DNA of 64,000 nt, taken from positions 1 through 64,000 of the forward strand of contig NZ_CALSBS010000018.1 of the NCBI RefSeq assembly GCF_943590815.1, given 5' to 3'. Shown here in pieces: positions 1 to 9,839 of the stretch (position 1 is the stretch's first letter; the number at the start of each line of letters is the position of its first letter). The DNA comes from Pseudocitrobacter vendiensis (GTDB taxonomy: Bacteria > Pseudomonadota > Gammaproteobacteria > Enterobacterales > Enterobacteriaceae). A program made the translations under genes and the position numbers. The notes under the pieces are model-generated. The model did not search any database and had not been told where the DNA came from. It was given only the letters and a program-made list of their open reading frames with translations.

Positions 1-44
1 AAGAGCAGTGCCGCTTCGCTTTTTCTTAGCGGCGCGGGGTGTGC

Positions 45-72
45 ATATTAAGCCATCCCGCTACAGAGTCAA
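45..72 (-). promoter_or_regulatory. rRNA operon promoter P2
   Basis: Read on the minus strand there is a -35 TTGACT (67-72) and a -10 TAATAT (45-50) separated by 16 bp. They are followed by the GC-rich leader typical of enterobacterial rrn P2 and by an antiterminator-like leader that runs off the window at position 1. The arrangement downstream of murI matches the rrnB upstream region of E. coli. The 16S gene itself lies outside the window. Confidence 0.88.
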
Positions 73-163
73 GTTTTTATTTCACTTTTCTCTGCTGAAG
101 TTCTCTTAAGAACCTCGCTGACCCGGCGGCTTGCGTGCCGTTGTTCCGTGTCAGTGGAGGCGC

Positions 164-191
164 ATTATAGGGAGTTCTGAGACGTTGACAA
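164..191 (-). promoter_or_regulatory. rRNA operon promoter P1
   Basis: Minus-strand -35 TTGTCA (186-191) and -10 TATAAT (164-169) have a 16-bp spacer. A GCGCC discriminator follows directly, the element that makes rrn P1 promoters sensitive to ppGpp. The A/T-rich run just upstream (about 192-225) is in the position of the UP element that contacts the RNA polymerase alpha subunit. The transcript would run towards position 1 into a 16S gene beyond the window. Confidence 0.9.
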
Positions 192-242
192 CCCCTGTTT
201 AAAAAAAACTTTTCAATCGTCTCTTTTTTGAGCAAAACCGCC

Positions 243-1094
243 TTAAACTGGCAGTTTTTCAAGCGTTTCGAAGCCATAGCGCTGTAAAACGGGTAAAAGT
301 CGTACAGTCTCCGCCGTCAACGCCATGCAAAATGCTTTATTTTCTTCTGTCGATTTCGCATCGGGTGCTTCATGTTCAAGCAGCCAGGCCGTTCGACGGG
401 CGATCGCCGCGCCGGAATCGATCATCCGTGTACCTTCCGGTAGCACCTGCAGCAGTTCATCGCGTAGCAGCGGGAAATGTGTGCAACCAAGCACTACGGT
501 ATCTGGCGGCTCCTGCATCCTCAACCACGGGCGCAAAATACGACGCAGCTCATCCAGCGAAACAGGATCGCCATGCAGTTTCGCTTCTGCCAGCTCCACC
601 AGTTCTGCCGAGCCCAGCATTTCGATTTTGCATTCATTAGCAAAACGGGCGATGAGCTCATGCGTGTAAGGACGCTTCACCGTGCCACGCGTTGCCAGCA
701 AGCCGACAATACGGTTCGCCGATAAACGCGCCGCCGGCTTAATGGCCGGCACCACACCGACCACCGGGAAGCCAAACTTCTCGCGCAGGGCCGGTAATGA
801 AACGGTGCTTGCGGTGTTGCAGGCAATAATCGCCAGGGAGAGTGGATAACGTTGCTGGACAGCGGTCACAATCTCAACCACGCGCTCAACAATAAACTCT
901 TCGCTTTTTTCCCCATAAGGAAAGGCAACGTTATCGAAGGTGTAGATGTAGTGAAGGTCCGGCAGAAGTTGACGGACCTCATCATAGACCGACAGCCCAC
1001 CGACACCGGAGTCAAACACCAGTACGGTAGGCCGTGGTTCAGAAGGTGTAGCTGCCAGACAAGGTGTATTCCCGTCCTGCAGTTTGGTAGCCAT
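243..1094 (-). CDS. murI: glutamate racemase MurI
   Basis: MurI converts L-glutamate to D-glutamate in the cytoplasm, supplying the second residue of the peptidoglycan stem peptide. The protein is 283 residues, close to the 285 of E. coli. It carries the two catalytic cysteines of the aspartate/glutamate racemase family, C92 in the ACNTAST motif and C204 in the GCTHFPLL motif, and the N-terminal FDSGVGG loop. Its start lies inside the last 56 bases of btuB in another frame, the same overlap as in E. coli, so the two genes are probably translationally linked. An rRNA operon promoter follows directly downstream. Confidence 0.98.
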   Translation of the reverse strand: MATKLQDGNTPCLAATPSEPRPTVLVFDSGVGGLSVYDEVRQLLPDLHYIYTFDNVAFPYGEKSEEFIVERVVEIVTAVQQRYPLSLAIIACNTASTVSLPALREKFGFPVVGVVPAIKPAARLSANRIVGLLATRGTVKRPYTHELIARFANECKIEMLGSAELVELAEAKLHGDPVSLDELRRILRPWLRMQEPPDTVVLGCTHFPLLRDELLQVLPEGTRMIDSGAAIARRTAWLLEHEAPDAKSTEENKAFCMALTAETVRLLPVLQRYGFETLEKLPV

Positions 1095-2907
1095 AAACTG
1101 TCTCGTAATCTTTATCGAACAGGTTGGCTATTTTACCACGAACTGTGAGCTGTGAGGTGACTGGATATGACGCAGAGATATCAACCGTGCTGTAGCTCGG
1201 TAAAACCTGCTGTTTCGGGTTGTATTGTGACGTGTTGTTATCGTAGCGACGACCGTAGTACTGCCACGACACATCCATGTCCACATCAAACATTGTCCAG
1301 TCGAGCTGGTATTTCGCCTGACGCTTAGAGCGGCGTGCCAGCACCTCATCATTCTCGTCGTTACGCGGGTCCATATATTGCAGCGTCACGCGGTGATTAA
1401 AGATCCCCGTATCAAAACTGCCGGTCCACTCCACGCCTTTAATGGTCGCCGAGTTGATATTGGCGTATTCGCCGTCATAGGTAACCGGGTCGGAATAGTA
1501 GGTAATCAGGTTAGAGATCTTGTAGTGATACGCCGACAAACGCCAGTCCAGCGGGCCCGTCAGACCTTCCAGGCCAGCTTCCCACTGTTTCGATTCTTCC
1601 GGTTTCAGATCAGGATTCGAACTGATACCAAAGCGTGTAGAACCAAACTGCTGACCTAACGATGGCGCCAGGAAGCCGGTACCGTACGATAACGTCACTT
1701 TATAGTTCTCAACGAACTGCCATCCTGCCGCCGTTTGCCATGTCCCGTGCCAGCCGAACTGCTCATCGTGATCTTCACGGCCAGAGGCTTCCAGCGTCAC
1801 GTCGCCAAACTGCTGCTGCCCGGTAAGATAGAGCCCGGTGTTATCGCGCTTATAGGTATCGGATATCGCCGTATCCGACGAAGTCAAACGCTGCTGCTGC
1901 CAGTCTACCCCGGCGCTTACCGAGCCATGCCCGACGATCAGGTTGTTCCCCCACTGGAGGTTACGCTGGGTCATGCGGTCAAGCGTCGTGCCATCTTTAT
2001 ATCGACCATAAATGCTGCTGTAGTTATAGTCCTTCACCTTCTGATAGCTGGCGATAAGCTCAGAAGAGTAGATTCCGGAATGGAATCGCAATCCGGTATC
2101 CCATGTCTGATTATAAAGTTGCTCTTCATCGGCGCTATACGCCGGGGAGTACGGCGGGCTACCCAGATCGTAATCAACATTATTGGTATAGCTGCGGCCA
2201 CGGAAGAAGCCATCGACGTTATCGTTGAACTTATGCTCCAGGCTACCCCAGAAAGTTTTATTGCGGAAGCCGTCGCGGTCGTTGTCGTGGCTCCAGGTCG
2301 AGCCCGGCTGCACATCAAACCCTTTAGTGGTTTCATAAGAACCCGCCACCGTCGCTACCGTGTCGCCAAAACGCTGACGCAACGTGCCATCGTATTGTTG
2401 ATAGCCTTTAGAGCCCATGCTGGCGGAAATTTTCGATTGTTCCTCGTCAGAGTGGGTAATGATGTTGATAACCCCGCCCATCGCGCCGGAACCATAAATC
2501 GCCGAGCGCGGCCCACGGATATACTCCACGCGCTGAACTAATGAGAGAGGGATCTGATTCAGGTCCGGGTTATTAGAGATACCGGGGCGGGTCATCGGAA
2601 TGCCATCGACCAGCACCAAAACCTGTTTCGTTTCAGTACCGCGAATAAAGAGTGAAGAACTCTGCCCCATCCCGCCATATTGCGCGATATCCACGCCCGG
2701 CAGGCGACGCATGACGTCATTAAGATTTTTGGCCTGCCAGCGGTCGATGTCATCTCGGGTAACGACATCCATCGGCGCGAGGACGGTATTGACCGGCTGC
2801 TGGAAACGACTGGCGGTTACGACGAGGGTATCTGAAGTGCTGTCCTGCGCCCAAACGGAAAAAGCCGAGACGGATAGCGCCGTCATCAGCGAAGTTTTTT
2901 TAATCAT
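1039..2907 (-). CDS. btuB: vitamin B12 outer-membrane receptor BtuB
   Basis: BtuB is a TonB-dependent 22-strand beta-barrel that takes cobalamin across the outer membrane and in E. coli also serves as receptor for E colicins and phages. The protein is 622 residues from the ATG at 2907, chosen over an upstream in-frame ATG because it gives a clean signal peptide ending at AWAQ-type SVWAQD. A TonB box (DTLVVTA) follows the cleavage site, then a plug domain (about residues 30-150), and the chain ends in the aromatic GSYTF typical of outer-membrane barrels. The last roughly 40 residues match E. coli BtuB as I remember it, while the central barrel differs strongly and is slightly longer. Expression should be controlled by the riboswitch just upstream. 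Confidence 0.95.
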   Translation of the reverse strand: MIKKTSLMTALSVSAFSVWAQDSTSDTLVVTASRFQQPVNTVLAPMDVVTRDDIDRWQAKNLNDVMRRLPGVDIAQYGGMGQSSSLFIRGTETKQVLVLVDGIPMTRPGISNNPDLNQIPLSLVQRVEYIRGPRSAIYGSGAMGGVINIITHSDEEQSKISASMGSKGYQQYDGTLRQRFGDTVATVAGSYETTKGFDVQPGSTWSHDNDRDGFRNKTFWGSLEHKFNDNVDGFFRGRSYTNNVDYDLGSPPYSPAYSADEEQLYNQTWDTGLRFHSGIYSSELIASYQKVKDYNYSSIYGRYKDGTTLDRMTQRNLQWGNNLIVGHGSVSAGVDWQQQRLTSSDTAISDTYKRDNTGLYLTGQQQFGDVTLEASGREDHDEQFGWHGTWQTAAGWQFVENYKVTLSYGTGFLAPSLGQQFGSTRFGISSNPDLKPEESKQWEAGLEGLTGPLDWRLSAYHYKISNLITYYSDPVTYDGEYANINSATIKGVEWTGSFDTGIFNHRVTLQYMDPRNDENDEVLARRSKRQAKYQLDWTMFDVDMDVSWQYYGRRYDNNTSQYNPKQQVLPSYSTVDISASYPVTSQLTVRGKIANLFDKDYETVYGYQTAGREYTLSGSYTF

Positions 2908-2930
2908 TGTTAAAGCATCCACAATAGAAA

Positions 2931-3155
2931 AAGGATGCCGCCGGTTTCATCGATAGCCCGCGATGATGAAAACCCAGTGCGACGTCACCCGGCAGGTCTT
3001 CGGGCTCGGGGGCGTTTAGCGGATGAAGACTTCCCACCTTTTCAGGCAGTGTCTGCAAAATGCGTTCATCCCACCACTCCTTACCGCTGCGCGTCAGCCC
3101 CAGATTTTCACTGGATTCCCTTTTAACTCACAGGACCGGAACCCGGATGCTACAT
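2931..3155 (-). promoter_or_regulatory. cobalamin riboswitch in the btuB leader
   Basis: The roughly 250-base untranslated leader of btuB contains, on the minus strand, the B12-box core GCCCGAAGACCTGCC (complement at about 2991-3005). Flanking it are G- and C-rich segments that can form the multi-arm fold of the adenosylcobalamin riboswitch. In E. coli, binding of adenosylcobalamin to this leader sequesters the btuB ribosome-binding site. Boundaries are approximate because I did not fold the RNA. Confidence 0.88.
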
Positions 3156-3210
3156 TTAGTTACATATAGATGTCCAGACTGCCATCACGATTTAGGAAAA
3201 CATCAATCGC

Positions 3211-3238
3211 TGGACATCCCCTGAACAGGCCCTACAAT
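3211..3238 (+). promoter_or_regulatory. probable trmA promoter
   Basis: A -35 TGGACA (3211-3216) and -10 TACAAT (3233-3238) with a 16-bp spacer lie about 30 bases before the trmA ATG. The -10 is followed by a CCCCGCG discriminator, the type of sequence associated with stringent, growth-rate-dependent control. E. coli trmA is known to be controlled in parallel with stable RNA. Confidence 0.6.
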
Positions 3239-3269
3239 CCCCGCGTACTTTTATTATTCAGGATGCATC

Positions 3270-4370
3270 ATGACCCCCGAACACCTTCCTACCGAGCAAT
3301 ACGAAGCGCAGCTGGCCGAGAAAGTGGTCCGTCTGCAAACGATGATGGCCCCTTTCAACGCGCCGGTTCCGGAGGTGTTTCGCTCGCCAGTCAGTCATTA
3401 CCGCATGCGTGCGGAATTTCGTATCTGGCATGATGGGGACGACCTGTATCACATCATTTTCGATCAGCAGACCAAAAGCCGCATCCGCGTCGATTCCTTC
3501 CCGGCAGCCAGCGAGCTCATCAATACGCTGATGACCGCCATGCTGGACGGTGTGCGTAATAACCACACGCTGCGTCACAAGCTGTTCCAGATTGATTATC
3601 TCTCTACGCAAAGCAATCAGGCGATTGTCTCTCTGCTGTACCATAAGAAGCTCGACGATGCGTGGCGTGCGGAAGCGGAGGCGCTGCGGGATGCACTACG
3701 CGCGCAGAACCTCAATGTGCATATCATCGGCCGCGCGACGAAAACGAAAATCGCGCTGGATCAGGACTATATCGACGAGCGACTGCCGGTCGCCGGGAAA
3801 GAGATGATCTACCGCCAGGTGGAAAACAGCTTCACCCAGCCGAACGCGGCAATGAACGTGCAGATGCTGGAGTGGGCGCTCAACGCCACGGAAAACTCAA
3901 CCGGTGATTTGCTGGAACTATACTGCGGGAACGGCAACTTCTCGCTGGCGCTGGCGCGCAACTTTGACCGCGTGCTGGCCACCGAAATCGCCAAGCCGTC
4001 CGTCGCCGCCGCGCAATACAACATTGCGGCTAACCACATTGATAATGTGCAGATTATTCGCATGTCGGCGGAAGAGTTTACCCAGGCGATGAACGGCGTG
4101 CGGGAATTCAACCGCTTGCAGGGAATTGATTTAAAAAGCTATCAGTGTGAAACGATTTTTGTCGATCCGCCGCGCAGCGGGCTGGATAGCGAAACCGAGA
4201 AAATGGTGCAGGCGTATCCACGTATTCTGTACATCTCCTGCAACCCGGAAACGCTGTGTCAGAATCTGGAAACATTAAGCCAGACGCATAATGTGGAGCG
4301 CCTGGCGCTGTTTGATCAGTTCCCGTATACGCACCATATGGAGTGTGGGGTACTGCTGACAAAGAAATAG
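3270..4370 (+). CDS. trmA: tRNA (uracil-5-)-methyltransferase TrmA
   Basis: TrmA methylates U54 in the T loop of nearly all tRNAs, using S-adenosylmethionine. The 366-residue protein is exactly the E. coli length. The C-terminal Rossmann-like domain shows the SAM-binding motif [14 protein letters not shown] (about residues 216-229), the FVDPPRSG motif (about 297-304) and the catalytic nucleophile C324 in SCNPETL. It is transcribed divergently from btuB, as in E. coli, and has its own probable stringent-type promoter. Confidence 0.98.
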   Translation: MTPEHLPTEQYEAQLAEKVVRLQTMMAPFNAPVPEVFRSPVSHYRMRAEFRIWHDGDDLYHIIFDQQTKSRIRVDSFPAASELINTLMTAMLDGVRNNHTLRHKLFQIDYLSTQSNQAIVSLLYHKKLDDAWRAEAEALRDALRAQNLNVHIIGRATKTKIALDQDYIDERLPVAGKEMIYRQVENSFTQPNAAMNVQMLEWALNATENSTGDLLELYCGNGNFSLALARNFDRVLATEIAKPSVAAAQYNIAANHIDNVQIIRMSAEEFTQAMNGVREFNRLQGIDLKSYQCETIFVDPPRSGLDSETEKMVQAYPRILYISCNPETLCQNLETLSQTHNVERLALFDQFPYTHHMECGVLLTKK

Positions 4371-4381
4371 ACTCTTTGTCT

Positions 4382-4413
4382 TGCCGGATACGGCGTCACC
4401 GTCTTATCCGGCA
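4382..4413. repeat. REP element
   Basis: A single imperfect inverted repeat, TGCCGGATACGGCGT followed by CTTATCCGGCA, sits between the convergent trmA and yijD genes. This is the standard enterobacterial REP sequence, found at ends of transcription units. Confidence 0.75.
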
Positions 4414-4425
4414 TACAGCATTGCG

Positions 4426-4785
4426 CTATTCAGAAATCTCGTGCTTGCGATTACGCATTTTCACGCCGATCCAGAACACCAGAATCACCGACAGCACCGC
4501 TGGCAGGAAGTTAGAGCCGATATCCGGATACTCCGCGCGCACCACAGTGCTGTATAACAGCACGCCCAAAATAAAGCAGGCCGCCGCCAGGCCAGGCAAC
4601 CCCACCGGCATCGTGCGATTCTGATACCGCTGATGCAGACAGTACACCGTCAGCACCAGCGCAATAATCGGGAATACAGAGAACGGCACAATGGAGCTAA
4701 ACAGCGCCGCAAAAGTTCCGTTAATTGATAAGCCAGCGATCAGCGCCAGCAACAGCGTTCCTTTATCTTGTCCTGACTGTTTCAT
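4426..4785 (-). CDS. yijD: inner-membrane protein YijD
   Basis: A 119-residue protein with four hydrophobic segments (about residues 9-26, 32-50, 64-80 and 91-107), matching the small inner-membrane protein YijD that follows fabR in E. coli. Its function is not established. It starts 15 bases after the fabR stop and is probably co-transcribed with it, which suggests, but does not show, a link to membrane lipid balance. Confidence 0.9.
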   Translation of the reverse strand: MKQSGQDKGTLLLALIAGLSINGTFAALFSSIVPFSVFPIIALVLTVYCLHQRYQNRTMPVGLPGLAAACFILGVLLYSTVVRAEYPDIGSNFLPAVLSVILVFWIGVKMRNRKHEISE

Positions 4786-4800
4786 TGCTCGTCTTTCACC

Positions 4801-5433
4801 TTATTCGGAATGATGTGTCGTTTTTTCCTGTTCGCGACGATACCAGTAATACGCCCCTTTCGAGATCATGCGTAATTGCAGCACCAGCCGCTCTTCCAGC
4901 TGGCGTCGCTGTTCCGGCGTGACGTCTAACGCTTCCGCGCCTGCACTAAAGACAATCGTCACCATCGCTTCCGCCTGCGCTTCGGTAAACGCGCGCGGCA
5001 TATGGTTTTCGATTTCCAGATAGTCGGCAAGTTCCGCAATGAAGTGCTGAATTTCGCGCGCGACCGCAGCACGAAACGCCGCAGACGTGCCGGAGCGTTC
5101 GCGCAAAAGCAGGCGAAAAGCGTTAGGGTTATTGCCAATGAACTCCATAAATGTCGACACGGAGGTGCGGATCACGCTGCCGCCTTTAGCGATACGCTGA
5201 CGCGCCTGACGCATCAACTGACGCAGCATCAGGCCGCTTTCGTCCACCATCGTCAACCCTAACTCATCGACATCACGAAAATGTCGGTAAAAGGAGGTTG
5301 GCGCAATGCCCGCTTCGCGAGCCACTTCACGCAGACTCAGGCTGGCAAAGCTTCGCTCAGCACTCAGTTGACTAAATGCTGCTTCCACCAGCGAACGCCT
5401 GGTTTTTTCTTTTTGTTGCGCTCTAACGCCCAT
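4801..5433 (-). CDS. fabR: fatty-acid biosynthesis repressor FabR
   Basis: FabR is a TetR-family repressor that senses the unsaturated to saturated acyl-thioester ratio and represses fabB and fabA. The 210-residue protein, counted from the ATG at 5433, has a TetR helix-turn-helix at about residues 10-55 ([21 protein letters not shown]) and an all-helical ligand domain after it. An in-frame GTG lies directly before this ATG. Downstream yijD is in the same operon. The upstream gap holds a complete ERIC element. Confidence 0.95.
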   Translation of the reverse strand: MGVRAQQKEKTRRSLVEAAFSQLSAERSFASLSLREVAREAGIAPTSFYRHFRDVDELGLTMVDESGLMLRQLMRQARQRIAKGGSVIRTSVSTFMEFIGNNPNAFRLLLRERSGTSAAFRAAVAREIQHFIAELADYLEIENHMPRAFTEAQAEAMVTIVFSAGAEALDVTPEQRRQLEERLVLQLRMISKGAYYWYRREQEKTTHHSE

Positions 5434-5497
5434 CACGATGATTGAATCCTTCCAAATGCCTTGTTGGCACTATACCAGAGATTAAAACTAATCGACT

Positions 5498-5624
5498 TAT
5501 ACTCTTCATCCTTCACGTTTCTCCTGCGTTGGCTGCGCGCGTTCACCCCAGTCGCTTACTTCAGTAAGCTTCCGGGGATTCTCTCCCTTGCCGCCTTGAT
5601 GAAACGCGAATGATTTTGAGTATA
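5498..5624. repeat. ERIC (IRU) repeat, full length
   Basis: This is an imperfect palindrome bounded by TATACTC at one end and GAGTATA at the other, exactly 127 bp, the canonical ERIC length. The conserved centre, with CACCCCAGTCGCTTACTT and AGTAAGCTTCCGGGGATTC, corresponds to the classical ERIC core. It fills most of the 325-bp gap between the divergent fabR and sthA genes. The rest of that gap holds no gene I can support. Confidence 0.9.
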
Positions 5625-5758
5625 CATAGCTTTGTGAATGCTTGTTTACGGGCGATTTATGCTCTTTTGCATGAAAAAAGCACAATGATAATTGGGTTAT
5701 CCCGGTGAAGATGTTATGATTCTGTTGCTTTTATGTATAAGAACAGGTAAGCCTTACC

Positions 5759-7159
5759 ATGCCAAATTCCTACGATTATGATGCAATAGTAATTGGTTCC
5801 GGCCCCGGCGGCGAAGGCGCTGCGATGGGTCTGGTGAAACAGGGAGCGCGTGTCGCCGTTATTGAGCGTTATCATAATGTCGGCGGCGGATGTACCCACT
5901 GGGGCACCATCCCCTCAAAAGCACTTCGTCATGCCGTTAGTCGTATTATTGAATTCAACCAGAACCCCCTTTACAGCGACCACACCCGACTTCTCCGTTC
6001 CTCTTTCGCCGATATTCTGAACCATGCTGACAGCGTGATTAATCAGCAGACTCGCATGCGTCAGGGCTTTTATGAGCGTAATCACTGCGAAATTTTGCAG
6101 GGCAACGCGCATTTCGTTGACGAACACACGCTGGCGCTGGAGTGCCCGGACGGCTCGGTCGAAACGCTGACGGCGGAAAAATTCGTCATCGCCTGCGGCT
6201 CGCGCCCCTACCGCCCTGCCGATGTCGATTTCAGCCACCCGCGCATTTACGACAGCGACTCCATCCTCAGCCTGCATCACGAACCGCGTCACGTCATTAT
6301 CTACGGCGCTGGGGTGATTGGCTGTGAGTACGCCTCCATTTTCCGTGGAATGGACGTCAAAGTTGACTTAATCAACACCCGCGACCGTCTGCTGGCGTTC
6401 CTCGACCAGGAGATGTCGGACTCGCTCTCCTATCATTTCTGGAACAGCGGTGTGGTGATTCGCCACAACGAAGAGTACGAGAAAATTGAAGGCCTGGACG
6501 ACGGCGTCATCATGCACCTGAAATCCGGCAAGAAACTGAAAGCCGACTGTCTGCTGTTCGCCAACGGGCGCACCGGGAATACCGATTCACTGGCGCTGGA
6601 GAACATCGGCCTGCAATGTGACAGCCGTGGTCAGTTAAAAGTGAACAGCATGTACCAGACCGCGCTGCCGCACATTTACGCAGTGGGCGACGTCATTGGC
6701 TATCCAAGCCTGGCCTCAGCCGCTTACGATCAGGGCCGCATTGCCGCGCACGCGATGGTAAAAGGCGAAGCGACGGCGCACCTGGTGGAAGACATTCCAA
6801 CCGGGATCTACACCATTCCGGAAATCAGTTCTGTGGGTAAAACCGAACAGCAGCTGACGGCGATGAAAGTGCCGTATGAAGTCGGTCGGGCGCAGTTTAA
6901 ACACCTGGCGCGCGCGCAGATTGTCGGCATGAATGTGGGAACGCTGAAAATTCTGTTCCACCGGGAGACAAAAGAGATTCTGGGGATTCACTGCTTTGGC
7001 GAACGCGCGGCGGAGATTATTCACATCGGCCAGGCAATCATGGAGCAAAAAGGCGGCGGTAACACTATCGAGTACTTTGTTAACACCACCTTTAACTACC
7101 CGACCATGGCCGAAGCCTATCGGGTAGCAGCGCTTAATGGCTTAAACCGCCTTTGGTAA
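5759..7159 (+). CDS. sthA: soluble pyridine nucleotide transhydrogenase SthA
   Basis: SthA is a cytoplasmic FAD enzyme that interconverts NADPH and NADH and mainly reoxidises excess NADPH. The 466-residue protein has an N-terminal FAD-binding Rossmann motif ([10 protein letters not shown], about residues 13-22) and an NAD-binding [10 protein letters not shown] motif near residue 185. The redox-active CxxxxC of related disulfide reductases is replaced by a single-cysteine CTHWGT at residues 45-50, as expected for SthA. Its 3' end overlaps that of the convergent oxyR by 18 bases. Confidence 0.97.
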   Translation: MPNSYDYDAIVIGSGPGGEGAAMGLVKQGARVAVIERYHNVGGGCTHWGTIPSKALRHAVSRIIEFNQNPLYSDHTRLLRSSFADILNHADSVINQQTRMRQGFYERNHCEILQGNAHFVDEHTLALECPDGSVETLTAEKFVIACGSRPYRPADVDFSHPRIYDSDSILSLHHEPRHVIIYGAGVIGCEYASIFRGMDVKVDLINTRDRLLAFLDQEMSDSLSYHFWNSGVVIRHNEEYEKIEGLDDGVIMHLKSGKKLKADCLLFANGRTGNTDSLALENIGLQCDSRGQLKVNSMYQTALPHIYAVGDVIGYPSLASAAYDQGRIAAHAMVKGEATAHLVEDIPTGIYTIPEISSVGKTEQQLTAMKVPYEVGRAQFKHLARAQIVGMNVGTLKILFHRETKEILGIHCFGERAAEIIHIGQAIMEQKGGGNTIEYFVNTTFNYPTMAEAYRVAALNGLNRLW

Positions 7160-8062
7160 CGCTTTCTCGTCGAAGTGACCTTCCATCGCTCCACGGATAG
7201 CCTCTGCCAGTTGCTCATAGCGACTGCGCAGGGGTGATCCCGGACGATAAACAAGGCCCACGGTGCGGCGAGGTTCTGGCTTAATGCATGGCAGGTAGAT
7301 CACGCCATCGCGGCGACGCTCCTTCGGCACAGCCAGCGCCGGTAACAGCGTAATGCCGCTGCCTGCCGCCACCATATTACGCAGCGTTTCGAGGCTGGTT
7401 GCCCGGAAATGCGTATCTTCATCAGCGCCCGCTTCAAAACAGAAGCCCAGCGCCTGGTCACGCAGACAGTGACCATCTTCCAGCATCAGCAGCTTCTCAC
7501 CCGCCAGATCGGACATCGGCACACGATCGCGCTCGGCCCATGGGTGATCTTCATAGATCGCCAGCATCATGGGCTCATCAAACAGAGGCACTTCGATAAA
7601 CGCCTCGCTCTCTTTCACCAGCGCCAGAATGGCGCAATCCAGCTTACCGCTATCGAGCTGTGCCAGCAGTTGATGCGTTTGCGCTTCATGCAGGTACATT
7701 TCGAGTTTTGGGAAAGTCTGGTGAAGCATTGGGATAATGTGCGGTAGCAGGTACGGGCCGACCGTCGGAATCAAACCGATATGCAGCGGACCAGACATGG
7801 TCTCTCCCTGCTGGCTTGCCATTTCCTTGAGCACTTTGACCTCACGCAGCACCGTGCGCGCCTGATCCACCAGCAGCAAACCTGCCTGGGTAAAAAGCAC
7901 TTTACGGCTGGTGCGCTCCAGCAACATCACGCCCAGCTCATCTTCCAGCTTGCGGATTTGCCCACTCAGCGTTGGCTGACTGACGTGGCACGAGTCTGCC
8001 GCCCGACGGAAATGCCGGTGTTCGGCTAACGCGACCAGGTATTCAAGATCACGAATATTCAT
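7142..8062 (-). CDS. oxyR: hydrogen-peroxide sensor and regulator OxyR
   Basis: OxyR is a LysR-type activator that is switched on by peroxide through formation of a C199-C208 disulfide. Both cysteines are present here ([13 protein letters not shown]199 and C208). The helix-turn-helix occupies about residues 1-60. The length, 306 residues, is one more than in E. coli. Two members of its regulon are in the window: oxyS, divergent and immediately upstream, and katG. It converges with sthA with a short 3' overlap. Confidence 0.98.
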   Translation of the reverse strand: MNIRDLEYLVALAEHRHFRRAADSCHVSQPTLSGQIRKLEDELGVMLLERTSRKVLFTQAGLLLVDQARTVLREVKVLKEMASQQGETMSGPLHIGLIPTVGPYLLPHIIPMLHQTFPKLEMYLHEAQTHQLLAQLDSGKLDCAILALVKESEAFIEVPLFDEPMMLAIYEDHPWAERDRVPMSDLAGEKLLMLEDGHCLRDQALGFCFEAGADEDTHFRATSLETLRNMVAAGSGITLLPALAVPKERRRDGVIYLPCIKPEPRRTVGLVYRPGSPLRSRYEQLAEAIRGAMEGHFDEKALPKAV

Positions 8063-8083
8063 TATTCATCCTCCATTGCCACG

Positions 8084-8130
8084 ATAGTTCGCGGCGATAG
8101 ATAGAATAGCAATGAACGATTATCCCTATC
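8084..8130. promoter_or_regulatory. probable OxyR operator between oxyR and oxyS
   Basis: Between the divergent oxyR start and the OxyS 5' end lie ATAG and CTAT half-sites spaced like the extended OxyR tetramer site, with ATAG at 8084-8087, GATAGATAG at about 8096-8104 and CTAT at 8126-8129. In E. coli OxyR binds this interval to repress its own gene and activate oxyS. The half-site assignment is by eye. Confidence 0.5.
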
Positions 8131-8157
8131 AAGCTTTCTGTTCAATAATGCAACACA

Positions 8158-8270
8158 GAAACGGAACGGTACCTCCTTAACCCTTGAAGTCACCGTGATG
8201 TTTCGCAGAGTTTCTCTCAAACTCGAAATAACTAAAGCCAACGTGAACTTTTGCGGACCCTCAGGTCCGC
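8158..8270 (+). ncRNA. oxyS: OxyS small regulatory RNA
   Basis: The sequence starts GAAACGGAACGG and contains CCCTTGAAGTCACC, the unstructured AACTAAAGCCAACGTGAAC segment, and a terminal hairpin GCGGACC-CTCA-GGTCCGC followed by nine T. All of these correspond to E. coli OxyS with a few substitutions, including in the first stem-loop. It is about 113 nt against 109 in E. coli. OxyS is peroxide-induced by OxyR, works with Hfq, and represses fhlA and rpoS translation. Its position divergent to oxyR supports the call. Confidence 0.95.
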
Positions 8271-8288
8271 TTTTTTTTTGTACGAATA

Positions 8289-8389
8289 CCCCTCACCCTA
8301 GCCCTCTCCCGGAGGGAGAGGGAACCGATCGAGCGAAACGTTACACGGACTAGCCCCTCTCCCGGTGGGAGAGGGGTTGGGGTGAGGGA
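8289..8389. repeat. GC-rich dispersed repeat, CCCTCACCC type, paired
   Basis: Two inverted copies of a unit with ends CCCTCACCCTA and TTGGGGTGAGGG and internal CTCTCCC/GGGAGAG hairpins flank a short spacer. The same unit recurs at 9840-9873 and 13010-13102. It lies between oxyS and the argH stop, and the rest of this gap holds no gene. Confidence 0.8.
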
Positions 8390-8404
8390 TGAGGGGGAAA
8401 ATCG

Positions 8405-9778
8405 TTAAATCAAACGCTGTTTCGCATCGCTAATCGCCTGCGCCACCTGCCTCGGTGACACACCGCCTTTCGCCGCACGTTTATCCAGGCACGATTGCAG
8501 CGACAGAATCGGATACACGTCATCACCAATAACACTGCTGAATTTTTGCAGATCGGCCAGCGCCAGCGCTTCCAGCGGTTTGCCTTGTTTGATAGCTTCA
8601 ACCACCGCTTCGCCCACAATGTGGTGTGCTTCGCGGAACGGAACGCCTTTGGCGACCAGATAATCCGCCAGCTCGGTGGCGTTGGCGTAACCCTGCTGCG
8701 CTGCTTCCTGGCAACGCGGACGTTTCACCTGAATACCGTCCAGCACCAGCACCGCCATATGCAGACAATCCAGCCAGGTGTCGAGCGCGTCGAACAGACC
8801 CTCTTTGTCTTCCTGCATATCTTTGTTATATGCCAGCGGCAGACCTTTCAGCGTCATCATCATGCCGGTCAGCGCGCCCTGCACACGGCCACATTTACCG
8901 CGAATCAGCTCCAGCGCATCCGGGTTTTTCTTCTGCGGCATCAGGGAAGAACCTGAGGTCACGCGGTCAGACAACTCGACGAAATTCGCTTCACCGGAGT
9001 TAAAGAAGATCAAATCTTCAGCAAAGCGCGACAAGTGCACCATGCCGATAGACGCATTGGACAACAGTTCCAGCACGTGGTCGCGGTCAGAAACGCTGTC
9101 CAGGCTGTTGCGGGTGGCAGAAGCAAAACCCAGCCAGCCAGCCAGTTGTTCACGGTCAATTTCGTAGGCCGTCCCCGCCAGCGCACCGCTACCCAGCGGG
9201 CTAACGTCAAGGCGTTTTACCGCATCCTGCAGGCGGCTTTCATCACGCGCCAGCATCTCAACATAGGCCAGACACCAGTGCGCGAAGGTCACCGGCTGCG
9301 CACGCTGCAGGTGAGTGTAACCCGGCATCACCGCATCCTGATTCTGCTGCGCCGTTTCCACCAGCGCGCTCTGCAACTGACGATTCGCCGACAGCAGTTC
9401 CGCAACGGTATCTTTGCACCACAGTTTAAGGTCCGTCGCCACCTGGTCGTTACGGCTGCGCCCGGTATGCAGTTTTTTGCCCAACTGGCCAACTTTGTCG
9501 ATCAGCTTGCCTTCCACCCAGCTATGAATGTCTTCGGCATCGCTTTGCAGAATTTGCTGCGGGTTTGCACGAACCTCTTCCAGCAGCACATTCAGTGCCT
9601 CTTCCAGCTGCAACTGCTCTTCAGCCGTCAGCACGCCGACCGTGACCAGCGCTTTAGACCAGGCGACAGAGCCAGTGATATCCTGTTCCGCCAGGCGATA
9701 GTCGAAGCGCAACGAGTCGTTGAACTGTTTGAACCGTTGATCCGCTGCCTGAGTAAAACGCCCGCCCCAAAGTGCCAT
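8405..9778 (-). CDS. argH: argininosuccinate lyase ArgH
   Basis: ArgH splits argininosuccinate into arginine and fumarate, the last step of arginine synthesis. The 457-residue protein has the fumarase/aspartase superfamily signature [12 protein letters not shown], whose flexible loop carries the catalytic serine, and the N-terminal SEDIHSWVE segment. It is the last gene of the argCBH transcript. Between it and argB lies about 100 bp containing a GC-rich repeat. Confidence 0.98.
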   Translation of the reverse strand: MALWGGRFTQAADQRFKQFNDSLRFDYRLAEQDITGSVAWSKALVTVGVLTAEEQLQLEEALNVLLEEVRANPQQILQSDAEDIHSWVEGKLIDKVGQLGKKLHTGRSRNDQVATDLKLWCKDTVAELLSANRQLQSALVETAQQNQDAVMPGYTHLQRAQPVTFAHWCLAYVEMLARDESRLQDAVKRLDVSPLGSGALAGTAYEIDREQLAGWLGFASATRNSLDSVSDRDHVLELLSNASIGMVHLSRFAEDLIFFNSGEANFVELSDRVTSGSSLMPQKKNPDALELIRGKCGRVQGALTGMMMTLKGLPLAYNKDMQEDKEGLFDALDTWLDCLHMAVLVLDGIQVKRPRCQEAAQQGYANATELADYLVAKGVPFREAHHIVGEAVVEAIKQGKPLEALALADLQKFSSVIGDDVYPILSLQSCLDKRAAKGGVSPRQVAQAISDAKQRLI

Positions 9779-9839
9779 AACTCGTTTCCTTAAAATTCGT
9801 TTAATGTTGCCTGAAAGCTACCCTCATGCACCTATCGAT

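Noticed and set aside
1-242. A 66-codon minus-strand frame (77-277) downstream of murI.
   Set aside because: It covers the rRNA operon promoters and leader, which fully explain the sequence.
1735-2541. A 268-codon plus-strand frame opposite btuB.
   Set aside because: It is antisense to a clear btuB gene; its composition is that of a shadow frame and it has no recognisable domain.
2935-3126. A short plus-strand frame upstream of btuB.
   Set aside because: It lies in the cobalamin riboswitch and has no ribosome-binding site or codon pattern.
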